Under the pieces are notes generated by a model. The model saw only the letters and a program-made list of their open reading frames with translations, was not told where the DNA came from and did not search any database. Below, in pieces: positions 13,102 through 21,964 of a stretch of 64,000 nucleotides of DNA. Both the position numbers and the translations under genes were made by a program. Within the stretch, counting starts at the first letter, position 1. Each line of letters begins with the position of its first letter. The DNA comes from Duganella sp. Leaf126 (lineage in GTDB: Bacteria > Pseudomonadota > Gammaproteobacteria > Burkholderiales > Burkholderiaceae_D), in assembly GCF_001423125.1 (NCBI RefSeq), contig NZ_LMNW01000031.1, forward strand, positions 182,528-246,527, in the 5' to 3' direction.

Positions 13102-13563
13102 ATGCGCCCCGCCCTCTCCCTGATTTTTCTCGCTGCGCTGCTGCCCAGCCTCCCTGCTGTTGCCGCCCTCGGCAGTACGCCGTCCGACTTCGGCGGCACA
13201 CCGGTACGGACCGCGCGCAGCCTGAGCCAGGCGCCAGCCGGCAGCGCCATGGCCGTCTACACCATCAGCCAGAGCACGCTCGACAGCGGCACCCTGGTGC
13301 GTGAATACATGGACGCCAGCGGCCAGGTGTTTGCCGTGAGCTGGAGCGGCCCGACCCTGCCCGACCTGCGCACCCTGCTTGGCGCCAAGTTCAGCGCCCT
13401 GACCGACGCCACCGGCCGGCGCACCCAGGCCGGCCACTCGCAGCTGGCGCTGCAGCAGTCCGACGTGGTCATCGTCTCGAGCGGCCATATGCGCGCGTTC
13501 GCCGGCCACGCCTTCATCCCGTCGGCAGTGCCGGCCGGGTTTGACACCACCACGATCAACTGA
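13102..13563 (+). CDS. DUF2844 domain protein, secreted
   Basis: A 153-residue protein with a signal peptide (1-22, ending AVAA). The body matches the DUF2844 pattern: LGSTPSDFGG, YTISQSTLDSGTLVREYMDASGQVFAVSWSGP, PDLRTLLG, then VVIVSSGHMRAFAGHAFIP. Function is unknown. In Burkholderiales and Oxalobacteraceae these genes typically precede a DUF3443 gene, as here with an 11-bp gap, so the pair is almost certainly co-expressed and probably acts together at the cell surface. Confidence 0.85.
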   Translation: MRPALSLIFLAALLPSLPAVAALGSTPSDFGGTPVRTARSLSQAPAGSAMAVYTISQSTLDSGTLVREYMDASGQVFAVSWSGPTLPDLRTLLGAKFSALTDATGRRTQAGHSQLALQQSDVVIVSSGHMRAFAGHAFIPSAVPAGFDTTTIN

Positions 13564-13574
13564 GGAAGTTCCGC

Positions 13575-15428
13575 ATGATCAGCCTGCTGCAACGCGCTCG
13601 CGCGGTATTGCTTCCTGCCCGCCCGGCGCTCACGTCCGATATTTGTGCCACCGCCGGCCTGCCTGCCAGGTCGGCGCGGTCCGGCGCGTCCGCTACTGCA
13701 GCCACCGCTGTCGCAACATTGCTGTGCCTGGTGCTGAGCGCCTGCGGCGGCGGTTCGTCCGGCGGCAGTACCAGCACGAGTACCGGCACCACGCCTGCCG
13801 GCACGACGCCGGCCGGCAACACGCCGGCGCCCGTGGTCAGCATCAGCGCCACGCCCACCGCCACCACGGTCGGCCAGGTCGTGACGCTGACCTGGAGCGT
13901 GAGCAACCCTGCCGGCACCACCTGCACCGCCTCGGACGCCTGGAGCGGCACGGTCGCTACCAGCGGCACGCAAACCGTCACCGCCGGCGCGGCCGGCACG
14001 GCGCGGTATGCGCTCACCTGCAGCGGCGTCACCAGCAGCACCTCGGTCACCATCAGCACGCCGCCGCCGGCGCCCACGGTCAGCATGACGCTGGCGCCGG
14101 CGTCGATCACCACGGCCCAGACCTCGGTACTGAGCTGGTCGTCGGCCAACGCCAGCAGCTGCACGGCCAGCGGCGCCTGGATCGGCACCAAGGCGGCGTC
14201 CGGATCGGTGACGGTATCGTCGGCGGTGGCAGGCAATATCACGTACAGCCTGCGCTGTACCGGCGATGGCGGCGAGGCCGACGCCAGCGTCTCGCTGGGC
14301 GTGACCGCGCCGCTCAGCAACAGCGTGCCGATCACGGTGGACAACGGTCCGGCCGGCGCCAGCGGCGTGATCAATGTGCCGTACGTGAACGTGACCATCT
14401 GCACGCCGGGCACCAGCACCTGCCAGACCATCGACCACGTGCTGCTCGATACCGGTTCCTACGGCCTGCGCGTGCTCGCTTCCGCGCTCGATGGCAGCAT
14501 CGCCCTGCCGGCGGTACAGGCTGCCGGCGGCGCCAGCGCCGGCGAGTGCGGCAAGTTCATCAGCGGCTATACCTGGGGGTCGGTGCGCCAGGCCGATGTC
14601 AGGATGGCCGACGAGGTAGCGTCCGGCATTTCGGTGCAGGTGATCGGCGACACCGACGCTAATTTCGCGACCACGCCATCGAGTTGCAGCAGCGCCGGCA
14701 ACAATCTCGGTTCGCTCGGCGCCATCGGCGCCAAGGGCATCCTCGGCGTGGGCCTGTTCAAGCACGACTGCGGTCAGGCGTGCGCGCAGGCGCCGATCAG
14801 CGGCACCTATTATGCGTGCACGGCCGGCAGCTGCACCGCCAGCGCCATGGCGCTGGCCACGCAGGTGACCAACCCGGTGGCGTCGTTTGCCGTGAATAAC
14901 AACGGCGTTCTGCTGAGCCTGCCGACGGTGGGCCCCAACGGCCTGACCTCGGTCAGCGGCACGCTGGTCTTTGGCGTCAACACGCAAAGCAATAACATGA
15001 TCGCCAATGAAACGCTGTACCGGGCCAACAGCAGCGGCAACTTCAGCACCACGTACAAGAACAAGACCTATAACGCCAGCTTCATCGACAGCGGCTCGAA
15101 CGGCTATTTCTTCAACGACAGCGACATCCGCACCTGTTCAGGCGGCGATTTCTTCTGCCCTGCCGCCACGCTGGCGCTCTCCGCCCTGAACACGGCAGCG
15201 GACAACAGTGCCAGCGGCGTGGTCAACTTCAACATCGTCAACCTGGTGCAACTGCCCTCGACCATTCGCGCGGCCCAGGTGGGCGGCACGCTGAGCGGCT
15301 CGGCCTCGTCGGGCACGGCCTTCAACTGGGGACTGCCGTTCTTCTACGGGCGGCGGGTCTTCGTGGTGATGGACGGGGCGGCGGTTGGCGGCAATGCCGG
15401 TAGTCAGGGGCCGTTGTGGGCGTATTGA
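13575..15428 (+). CDS. DUF3443 family lipoprotein with Ig-like N-terminal repeats
   Basis: A 617-residue protein with a GAGGAAG ribosome site. After a long N-terminal region comes a hydrophobic segment and lipobox LSAC (about residue 54-57), then a Gly/Ser/Thr linker. Two similar beta-rich modules follow (about 85-160 and 163-240), each with the pattern VTLTWS or SVLSWS, a Cys-containing CTAS(D/G)AW and a later Cys, as in Ig-like folds. The DUF3443 domain begins near 255 (NSVPITVDNGP) and includes DHVLLDTGSYGLRVL and FIDSGSNGYFF. The DTGS and DSGS motifs resemble aspartic-protease active sites (retropepsin-like), but that is a resemblance only. It is paired with the DUF2844 gene. Confidence 0.82.
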   Translation: MISLLQRARAVLLPARPALTSDICATAGLPARSARSGASATAATAVATLLCLVLSACGGGSSGGSTSTSTGTTPAGTTPAGNTPAPVVSISATPTATTVGQVVTLTWSVSNPAGTTCTASDAWSGTVATSGTQTVTAGAAGTARYALTCSGVTSSTSVTISTPPPAPTVSMTLAPASITTAQTSVLSWSSANASSCTASGAWIGTKAASGSVTVSSAVAGNITYSLRCTGDGGEADASVSLGVTAPLSNSVPITVDNGPAGASGVINVPYVNVTICTPGTSTCQTIDHVLLDTGSYGLRVLASALDGSIALPAVQAAGGASAGECGKFISGYTWGSVRQADVRMADEVASGISVQVIGDTDANFATTPSSCSSAGNNLGSLGAIGAKGILGVGLFKHDCGQACAQAPISGTYYACTAGSCTASAMALATQVTNPVASFAVNNNGVLLSLPTVGPNGLTSVSGTLVFGVNTQSNNMIANETLYRANSSGNFSTTYKNKTYNASFIDSGSNGYFFNDSDIRTCSGGDFFCPAATLALSALNTAADNSASGVVNFNIVNLVQLPSTIRAAQVGGTLSGSASSGTAFNWGLPFFYGRRVFVVMDGAAVGGNAGSQGPLWAY

Positions 15429-15498
15429 TGTGTCACGCAGCGGTCATGTAAGCTGGTTACACTGCCTACCTTGAATTTTAATCATCTCGAGGTAAGGC

Positions 15499-17604
15499 AT
15501 GGCAATGAAACAGGCGAATTGGGTGCTGCTGGCAGCGATGACGGCAGCCGGCGTGGTCGGTTGTGGTGGTGAGGCGAATCCGGTGCCGCCGGTGCAGGAA
15601 GGTACGACCGTCTCGCTGGCGTTGATGGAGACCACCGACCTGCACGCCAACGTCATGAGCTACAACTATTATTCGCTGACCGAGGACACCAGCCTGGGAC
15701 TGGAACGCACGGCCACCCTGGTCAGCGCTGCACGCGCGGAAAACCCCAACAATGTCCTGCTCGACAACGGCGACACCATCCAGGGCACGCTGCTGGGCGA
15801 CCTGCAGGCGGTGACCAAGCCGGTGGCCTGCTCCGAGACCATGGCCATCCACAAGGTGATGAACGCCATGAAGTTCGACGGCGGCGGCTTCGGCAACCAT
15901 GAATTCAACTACGGCTTGCCGCTGCTGAGCCAGATCACCAATACCGACTTCGGCATTCCCGGCGTGAGCAAGCCGGCCGGCAACTGCGGCGCACCGGTGT
16001 TCCCGCTGGCGCTGAGCAATGTGACAGGCGTGGCCAGCGGCAAACCGATCGTCCAGCCCACCGCCCTGCTGCCGCGCACCTTCCGCGCCACCGCGCCCGA
16101 TGGCAGTGCGCTCGACGTCAAGATCAATATCGGCATCATGAGTTTCGTGCCGCCGCAGATCCTCGAGTGGGACCAGAAGAACCTGGCCGGCAAGGTGGCC
16201 GTCACCGGCGCCGTGGAAGCAGCCAGGCAATATGTGCCCGCGCTGCGCAACAAGGGAGCCGACCTGGTGGTGGCGCTGTCGCACGGCGGTCTGGACCCGA
16301 GCCCGTACAGCCCGAAGATGGAAAACCCCAGTTACCACCTGACCGGCACCGGCATCGACGCCCTGCTGATCGGTCACTCGCACCTGATCTTCCCCAAGGG
16401 TAAAGAAGCCGGCGCTGCCGCGCTGGACGCCTCGTTTGCGGCGTTCCCGGCCAGCGCCAACATCGACGCCGTCAACGGCTTCGTCAATGGCGTACCGACC
16501 GTGATGGCGCAAAGCTGGGGCCGTCGCCTCGGCATCATCAAGATGACGCTGGTGTACCAGGGCGGCAAATGGGTGGTGCAGCCGGCCAAGACCAGTGTCG
16601 AATCGCGCGGTTTCAAGTACACCGACGGCAAGACCAATATCGCTGCCGATCCCGCGATCGCACCGCTGGTGGCCACCGAGCACGCGGCCACCATCGCCTA
16701 CGCCAAGCAGCCGCTGGGCGTGTCGACCGACTTCGAGATGTCGTCGTACTTTGCGCTGGCCGGCGACGTGTCGGCAATCCAGCTGGTCAACCAGGCCCAG
16801 CTGGACTACGTGAAGAACTTCATCGCCACCAGCACCGACGCCACCATCGCCAGCTACAAGAACATCCCGGTCATCTCGTGCAGCGCGCCGTTCAAGGCCG
16901 GCCGCAACGGGCCGTCGGACTTCACCGACGTGGCGCCAGGCGCCAGCGCTGGCGCACCGGTCGGCCTGCAGGTGCGCAACCCGGGCGACCTCTACCTGTA
17001 CAGCAATAACAACCTGCAGGCCGTCAAGATCAAGGGCTCCGACCTGAAGGCCTGGCTCGAAACCTCGGCCAAGCAGTTCGCCGCAATCAACCCGGCCTTG
17101 ACCACCGAGCAGGACCTGGTGCCCAGCTATTCGACCATCTACAACTACGACGTGTTCTATGCCGAGGGCAATGCGCTGACGTACCAGATCGACGTCACCA
17201 AGCCGGCCGGCAGCCGCATCGTCAACCTGGTGTACCAGGGCAAACCGGTCGCCGATGGCGACGACTTCATCGTCGCCACCAACGATTACCGCGCCGGCGG
17301 CGGCGGCGCCGTGCCCGGCATCGACGGCAGCAAGACCATCATCAAGTCGCCGGACGCCAACCAGACCGTGGTCAGCAACTACCTGGCGGCGCGCGGCAAG
17401 GCCACCGGCAAGGTCAGCCTGGCCGATAACGGCAGCGCGCGCAGCTGGAGCTTCGTCAAGGTGGCGACCGCCGGCCCCGTGATCCTGCGTTCGGCGCCGG
17501 GCCACCTGGGCCTGGCGAAAAGCACGGGCATCACGGCGGTGGCGGCAGAAGGCAGCCTCGACGCCAGCGGCTTTGCCAAGTACACGATCGACCTGAGCAA
17601 ATGA
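15499..17604 (+). CDS. 5'-nucleotidase / 2',3'-cyclic-nucleotide phosphodiesterase (CpdB/UshA family)
   Basis: A 701-residue exported enzyme. The N-terminus has a lipobox-like VVGC at about residue 22. The metallophosphatase domain (about 38-370) has the family motifs in order: ETTDLHANV, DNGDTIQG, GFGNHEFNYG, LSHGGLD and GHSHLIFP. The 5'-nucleotidase C-terminal domain (about 400-640) contains DFTDVAPG and YNYDVFYAEGNALTYQID. The family hydrolyses 2',3'-cyclic and 3'-nucleotides in the periplasm for phosphate and nucleoside scavenging. The DLYLYSNNNLQAVKIKG segment is closer to CpdB than to UshA. The Sel1 gene starts 16 bp after its stop. Confidence 0.9.
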   Translation: MAMKQANWVLLAAMTAAGVVGCGGEANPVPPVQEGTTVSLALMETTDLHANVMSYNYYSLTEDTSLGLERTATLVSAARAENPNNVLLDNGDTIQGTLLGDLQAVTKPVACSETMAIHKVMNAMKFDGGGFGNHEFNYGLPLLSQITNTDFGIPGVSKPAGNCGAPVFPLALSNVTGVASGKPIVQPTALLPRTFRATAPDGSALDVKINIGIMSFVPPQILEWDQKNLAGKVAVTGAVEAARQYVPALRNKGADLVVALSHGGLDPSPYSPKMENPSYHLTGTGIDALLIGHSHLIFPKGKEAGAAALDASFAAFPASANIDAVNGFVNGVPTVMAQSWGRRLGIIKMTLVYQGGKWVVQPAKTSVESRGFKYTDGKTNIAADPAIAPLVATEHAATIAYAKQPLGVSTDFEMSSYFALAGDVSAIQLVNQAQLDYVKNFIATSTDATIASYKNIPVISCSAPFKAGRNGPSDFTDVAPGASAGAPVGLQVRNPGDLYLYSNNNLQAVKIKGSDLKAWLETSAKQFAAINPALTTEQDLVPSYSTIYNYDVFYAEGNALTYQIDVTKPAGSRIVNLVYQGKPVADGDDFIVATNDYRAGGGGAVPGIDGSKTIIKSPDANQTVVSNYLAARGKATGKVSLADNGSARSWSFVKVATAGPVILRSAPGHLGLAKSTGITAVAAEGSLDASGFAKYTIDLSK

Positions 17605-17620
17605 TGGTGGATTGCTGACC

Positions 17621-18397
17621 ATGCGAACCCGAACCATGAAAACAGCGGGCACGGGCTACCCCGGCTATCGTCACAGCGTGCTGGCTGCGTTGCTGGCCGG
17701 TACGGCTTTGCTGGCCGGCTGCCAGCTCCAGCGCAGCGCGCCCAGCAATGCCGAAATCGAAGTGGTCGGCATGAAGGCGATCCAGGAAGCGGACGCCAGC
17801 GCCGAGCGCAAGCTGCTGTCGTGGTCGCAGCAAAACCTGCCGGTGGCCCAGCGCGAACTGGCGCTGGTGTACCGGCAGCGGCCGCAGCAGCGCAACGCTG
17901 CGCTGCGCCTGTTCGAACAGGCCGCGCGCGGCGGCGACGTGCAGGCAGCCTTCGAGCTGGGCGAGATGCTGCGGCTGGGCGTGGTGAATGTAGCGCCGCA
18001 GCCGCTGGCCGCAGCCGCGTGGTACCGGCAGGCGGCGCAGCAAGGCCACGCGCGCGCCGCGCTGGCGCTGGCGCTGCTGTACAAGAACGGCAGCGGCGTG
18101 GCCCGCGACGATACGCAGGCTGCGCACTGGCTGCAAGCGGCCAGCGACGCCGGCAACGCGCACGCGATGTTCCTGCTGTCGTACTTCTACCGCGCGGGCC
18201 AGGGCGTGCCGCAAGACGCCGCCCGGGCGCGCACGCTGCTCGAAGAATCGGCCGAACACGAATACCCGCCGGCGATCCAGGAACTGGCGATGACGGTCGA
18301 AGTCGGCGACGCCCACAGCCCCCGGGACCTGCACCGCGCCAGCCACCTGCTCAAGGAAGCCACCGAGCACCGCCACAACAACTGGAACCGCTACTAA
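17621..18397 (+). CDS. Sel1-repeat lipoprotein
   Basis: A 258-residue protein. I chose the ATG at 17621; a TTG at 17612 and an ATG at 17636 are alternatives. A hydrophobic segment ends in the lipobox LAGC (about residue 33). From about 70 onward come alpha-helical Sel1 (TPR-like) repeats of about 36 residues: ALRLFEQAARGGDVQAAFELGEML, AAAWYRQAAQQGHARAALALALLY, AAHWLQAASDAGNAHAMFLLSYFY, ARTLLEESAEHEYPPAIQELA. Such proteins are protein-protein scaffolds; the partner is unknown. It probably shares a transcript with the upstream nucleotidase. Confidence 0.85.
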   Translation: MRTRTMKTAGTGYPGYRHSVLAALLAGTALLAGCQLQRSAPSNAEIEVVGMKAIQEADASAERKLLSWSQQNLPVAQRELALVYRQRPQQRNAALRLFEQAARGGDVQAAFELGEMLRLGVVNVAPQPLAAAAWYRQAAQQGHARAALALALLYKNGSGVARDDTQAAHWLQAASDAGNAHAMFLLSYFYRAGQGVPQDAARARTLLEESAEHEYPPAIQELAMTVEVGDAHSPRDLHRASHLLKEATEHRHNNWNRY

Positions 18398-18431
18398 ACT
18401 TCCGGGTTGGACCCTGATGCCGTCAAGTCAA

Positions 18432-18488
18432 GGGCACCTCGAAAACCGTAGCGATAGCAGGTCGCGCAGTAGGTTTTTCGAGGTCCTC
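18432..18488. repeat. dispersed palindromic repeat, copy B, nested in the composite element
   Basis: Ends CACCTCGAAAACCG and AGGTTTTTCGAGGTCC form an inverted repeat. The reverse complement matches copy C at 23687-23738 nearly throughout, including CTACTGCGCGACC. Confidence 0.75.
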
Positions 18489-18522
18489 TTTATCGAAAGT
18501 ATTGATGTTGTTGGCATAAAAA

Positions 18523-18611
18523 CGTCGTCCCCGCGCAGGCGGGGACCCCATTTGGCTGGCATGCCGACGCATGTCGCTGTACTTGGGTACCCGCCTTCAC
18601 GGGTACGACGG
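18523..18611. repeat. paired REP-like hairpins inside the composite element
   Basis: CGTCGTCCCCGCGCAGGCGG on the left is inverted as GGGTACCCGCC...GGGTACGACGG on the right. Each arm can also fold alone. Same design as 44970-45058, 54901-55004 and 61537-61625. Confidence 0.7.
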
Positions 18612-18650
18612 CGATGAAGACCTTCACGGCATGAGGACCGGCCCCCGCAG

Positions 18651-19796
18651 TCAGGCGGCAAGGTGGGCGATTTCGCGCTGCATGTTGTCGATGGCGCGGT
18701 CGTTGTATTGGCTGGCGAAATACGGGTCGCAGAACAGCTGGCCGGCCTGGGCTTTGCGGCTCAGGTGGGCCAGGGCGCCGGTGCGCTGGTGGCGGTAGTC
18801 GGCGTCGGGCAGGTGGGCGTATTCCTGGCGGATGCCGCGGGCGTAGTTGCGGTAGACCTCGTCATCCTGGCCCAGGATGGCCAGGTCCACGCACAGCATC
18901 ACGGCCTTGAGCGGATGTTCGATGGCCGCTTCCTGGAAATGGTCGGTAGCCCGTATCAGCGCGGCGGCAGGTTCCATTTCCTGGCCCAGGTGGCTGCCCA
19001 GCCAGAGCCGGGCGCTCGCTTCCTCGTTGCTGGGCACCCCCTCCCCCAGGCCGTGCGCGTATTCGGCGTCGTGGAACCAGAACGCCTGCTTGACGATCTC
19101 GATATCGGCCGCAGACGGCTTGGTGTTGGCAGCCCAGGCGCGGATTTCGGACAGGCCGTGCACCAGGTGGTCGAGGTTGTGATAGTGGCGCGCCGTGCCG
19201 CCGTAGGCGGTGGCGCCGGTCAGGCGCGCAAACCAGGCGTCGGCGTGGTTGATCGCGGACTCGTCTGCCTGGGCGTAGTCCCACAGCAGTTCCCACTCGT
19301 TGCGCAGCCAGCCCAGCACCCAGGCGTGATAGGCCGGGCCGGGCACGAATTTTTTCATGATCCAGTTCCAGCCGATCGGCCCTTCCAGCGCCTTGACGAA
19401 GCTCGAACTGACGGAGCCGAGGTCGCGTGGCGGCATGACGAAGATGGTCTTGGCGCCTTGCAGCACATCGACATTGGTTTGCTGGATCAGGTTTTCGTAG
19501 TCGAAGTCGGCGGTGGTGCGGATGCCGCGGATCAGGTATTCGGCGCCGTGCTTGCGGGCCGCGCGCGCCGTGTAGTCGCCACGCACGATCACCACCTGGA
19601 CATTGTCCCAGCCCTGCTCTGCGCAGCTGAGCGCGATGATGCTCTTGCGCTCCTCGGCCGTGAACTTGGGTTTCTTGGCGGTGTTCTCGGACAGGAATAC
19701 CACCACCTCGTCCGCCATCGACCGGGCTTCGTTGATCACCCACATGTGGCCGTTGGTGATCGGGTCCAGCGTGCCCGAGAATCCGATTTTTTTCAT
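18651..19796 (-). CDS. CoaD-like nucleotidyltransferase fused to an HD-superfamily phosphohydrolase
   Basis: A 381-residue two-domain protein. Residues 1-155 match phosphopantetheine adenylyltransferase (CoaD): GFSGTLDPITNGH (the HxGH-class motif is TNGH), KKPKFTAEER, YLIRGIRTTADFDYE and the SSSFVK segment. Residues 170-381 match a metal-dependent HD hydrolase of the COG4339 kind: HYHNLDHL, then FWFHDAEY and EEASARLWL. CoaD alone is about 160 residues, so the extra 220 are a true fusion in one uninterrupted frame. The N-terminal half could make dephospho-CoA or be a relative with another substrate. The start at MKKIGFSG (19796) is preferred; MRDGKMKK at 19811 is possible. It lies 14 bp or more downstream of the sensor kinase stop strand-wise. 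Confidence 0.8.
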   Translation of the reverse strand: MKKIGFSGTLDPITNGHMWVINEARSMADEVVVFLSENTAKKPKFTAEERKSIIALSCAEQGWDNVQVVIVRGDYTARAARKHGAEYLIRGIRTTADFDYENLIQQTNVDVLQGAKTIFVMPPRDLGSVSSSFVKALEGPIGWNWIMKKFVPGPAYHAWVLGWLRNEWELLWDYAQADESAINHADAWFARLTGATAYGGTARHYHNLDHLVHGLSEIRAWAANTKPSAADIEIVKQAFWFHDAEYAHGLGEGVPSNEEASARLWLGSHLGQEMEPAAALIRATDHFQEAAIEHPLKAVMLCVDLAILGQDDEVYRNYARGIRQEYAHLPDADYRHQRTGALAHLSRKAQAGQLFCDPYFASQYNDRAIDNMQREIAHLAA

Positions 19797-19825
19797 CTTG
19801 CCGTCCCGCATATCAAAACGGCATT

Positions 19826-21238
19826 TTAGACCGGAGTGGGCCTCGCAGTCTCGGGAAAATCGATGCTGATCTTCAGGCCGCCGAGCCGTGCGGACGTATC
19901 GAGCGTCAGCACGGCGCCGTGGCGCTCGGCGATCGACTTGATGATGGCCAGTCCCAGCCCGCTGCCCCCGGCCTGGCTGCCCGGCACGCGGTAGAAGCGG
20001 CTGAACACGCGTTCGCGCTCGTCGGGCGGAATGCCGGGGCCGGAATCCTCGACGCTGAGCAGCACCCTGCCCGGCGCCGCCACGCCCTTGACCTTGCCGG
20101 CACCTTCGTTCGGAATGCGGCGCAGCGCGATATCGACGGTGCCGCCGGAAGGCGTGTACTTGATGGCGTTATCGACCAGGTTGCGCAGCAGGATGATCAG
20201 CGCGTCGGGCTGGCCATCGACAGCGACATCGTCGGCATGCTCGAGACCGAGGTCGATCTGGCGTGCCTGCGCCAGGCCCGCCATGTCGCCCAGCGTGCGC
20301 TTGACCAGCTCGGACAGGTGGACGCGGTCGAGCCGCACATCGTCGACCGAGCCTTCCTGGCGCGCCAGCACCAGCAATTGCTCCACCAGCCGCGTGGCGC
20401 GCTCGATGCCGGCCGTGACACGGCCGATGGCCACGCTGCGCGCGGCATCGTCCTGCGCCCGCTCCAGGCTCAGCACCTGCAGCTTGAGCGCGGCCAGCGG
20501 CGAGCGCAGCTCGTGCGCGGCGTCGGCCACGAAATGCTGCTGCGCCTCGAACGCGGTGCGCACGCGGCCGAACAGCAGGTTCAGCTCGTGCACCAGCGGC
20601 AGCACCTCGTCGGGCAGATCGTTTTCGGACACCGGCGACAGATCGTCGGCCTGGCGCGCCGCCACCTGGCGCTTGACCCGCGACACCGGCGCCAGCGAAC
20701 CGCTGACCACCCACCACACCACCAGCATCAGGATCGGCGCCATCACGGCAATCGGCCCCACCGTGCGCAGGGCCAGCGTGCCGGCCATGCGCTGGCGCAC
20801 GGCCATGTCCATCGCCACCTGCACGGTCTGGTTGCTGGTCTGCACCGAGAAGATACGGTAGGTGGTGTTGTTGGCCTTGACGTTGGAAAAACCGAGCACG
20901 GCCCGCTGCGGCAGCGCCGCGCGCGACAGCGAACGGAACACCTGGGCGCCGTCGGGCGTCCACACCTGCACCACGAGGTCGTCGTTGCCGGGATCGGGCG
21001 AGGCGTCGGCCGCCTTGTTGGTCAGCGTGGCGCTCGAACGCAGCGACATCGCCATCTGCTGCATGTGGTAATCGAAAATCTGGTCGGCGTCGCTCAGTGC
21101 GCTGCGGTAGGCGATCGCTGCCTGGGCAATGGCTGCCATGGTGATCGCTGCCAGCAGGAACCACAGCAGGCGTCCGCGCAGCGAGTGCGTGACCACCGGC
21201 ACCCGCGGCATCGTCGGCAGCTTCACCTTCATCCTCAT
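19826..21238 (-). CDS. two-component sensor histidine kinase (QseC/TctE type)
   Basis: A 470-residue membrane kinase. Two membrane helices (about 22-44 and 162-182) flank a periplasmic sensor region of the 2CSK_N kind. A HAMP-like linker follows, then HisKA with phospho-acceptor His242 in DAAHELRSPLAAL, and HATPase_c with the N-box NLVDNAIKYTPSGG, G1 EDSGPGIP and G2 GSGLGLAI. It autophosphorylates and passes phosphate to the regulator encoded immediately upstream, whose stop overlaps its ATG by 4 bp. The stimulus is unknown. Confidence 0.95.
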   Translation of the reverse strand: MRMKVKLPTMPRVPVVTHSLRGRLLWFLLAAITMAAIAQAAIAYRSALSDADQIFDYHMQQMAMSLRSSATLTNKAADASPDPGNDDLVVQVWTPDGAQVFRSLSRAALPQRAVLGFSNVKANNTTYRIFSVQTSNQTVQVAMDMAVRQRMAGTLALRTVGPIAVMAPILMLVVWWVVSGSLAPVSRVKRQVAARQADDLSPVSENDLPDEVLPLVHELNLLFGRVRTAFEAQQHFVADAAHELRSPLAALKLQVLSLERAQDDAARSVAIGRVTAGIERATRLVEQLLVLARQEGSVDDVRLDRVHLSELVKRTLGDMAGLAQARQIDLGLEHADDVAVDGQPDALIILLRNLVDNAIKYTPSGGTVDIALRRIPNEGAGKVKGVAAPGRVLLSVEDSGPGIPPDERERVFSRFYRVPGSQAGGSGLGLAIIKSIAERHGAVLTLDTSARLGGLKISIDFPETARPTPV

Positions 21239-21894
21239 AGCTTGGGCACCATGTAGCCGAGGCCGCGCACGTTCTGGATCAGTTCGGCCCCGAGCTTCTT
21301 GCGCAGACCGTGGATGTACACCTCGACCGCATTGCTGTTGACTTCATCCTTCCAGCTGTACAGCTTTTCTTCGAGCTGGTGGCGCGACAGCACGATGCCG
21401 GGCCGGGCGATCAGCGCCTCGAGCACGGCCCATTCGCGCGCCGACAGGTTCACCTGCTTGCCGTCGGCCAGCACTTCGCGCGTCTGCGGATTGACGCTGA
21501 CGCCGCCGTGCTCGAACACCGGCTCGGCGCGTCCGGCCGAGCGGCGCAGCAGGGCGCGGATCCGGGCCAGCAGTTCGTCGAGGTCGTAGGGCTTGAGCAC
21601 ATAGTCGTCGGCGCCGGCGTCGAGGCCGGCAATGCGCTGCTCCTTGGCGTCGCGCGCGGTGGCGACCAGCACCGGCGTCAGCTCCTTGCGCGCCCGCATC
21701 GAGCGCAGCACTTCGAGACCATCCTTGCGCGGCAGGCCGAGGTCGAGCAGCACCAGGTCGTAGGTCTGGGTTTGCAGCGCGGTGTCGGCCATGTCGCCGT
21801 CCTTGACCCAGTCCACGGCGTAGTGCTCGGCCCGCAACAGGTCGAGCACCACTTCGCCGATCATGGTGTCATCTTCTACCAGCAGAAGTCGCAT
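21235..21894 (-). CDS. OmpR-family response regulator (QseB/TctD type)
   Basis: A 219-residue regulator. The receiver domain (1-115) has the acidic pair E7-D8-D9, phospho-acceptor Asp51 and the KPYDLDELLARI switch region. The winged-helix DNA-binding domain (about 125-219) shows LSAREWAVLEALIARPG and NAVEVYIHGLRKKLG, and ends with IQNVRGLGYMV. It acts with the downstream overlapping kinase. The DegP-like protease gene lies upstream on the same strand with a 70-bp gap, which suggests envelope-stress linkage, but this is only context. Confidence 0.95.
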   Translation of the reverse strand: MRLLLVEDDTMIGEVVLDLLRAEHYAVDWVKDGDMADTALQTQTYDLVLLDLGLPRKDGLEVLRSMRARKELTPVLVATARDAKEQRIAGLDAGADDYVLKPYDLDELLARIRALLRRSAGRAEPVFEHGGVSVNPQTREVLADGKQVNLSAREWAVLEALIARPGIVLSRHQLEEKLYSWKDEVNSNAVEVYIHGLRKKLGAELIQNVRGLGYMVPKL

Positions 21895-21964
21895 GGTGGT
21901 TTCCTTTTCTTGTTGTTGCTGCGTTCTGCCGGGACGGCGTTCATGTCATCGGGGCGGAGTCGGT

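Larger units (their letters stand above)
18405..18642. mobile_element. composite inverted-repeat element (MITE-like), copy 1, interrupted
   Basis: Outer ends ACCCTGATGCCGTCAAGTCAA (18411-18430 region) and the inverse of TTCACGGCATGAGG match the ends of the element at 61477-61665. The core (18491-18625) is about 80 percent identical by eye to 61505-61638. Unlike that copy, it contains a 57-bp palindromic repeat (18432-18488) within its left arm. No coding capacity is seen. Confidence 0.7.

Noticed and set aside
13541..14662. A 373-codon frame overlapping the DUF3443 gene
   Set aside because: An Arg/His-rich out-of-frame translation of the real gene, whose lipobox and domains are clear.
15478..17652. 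A 724-codon minus-strand frame opposite the nucleotidase
   Set aside because: Antisense shadow of a gene with all metallophosphatase motifs.
18523..18611. CRISPR-like short repeats at the REP sites
   Set aside because: Only two inverted arms per site, no regular direct repeats or spacers, and no cas genes.
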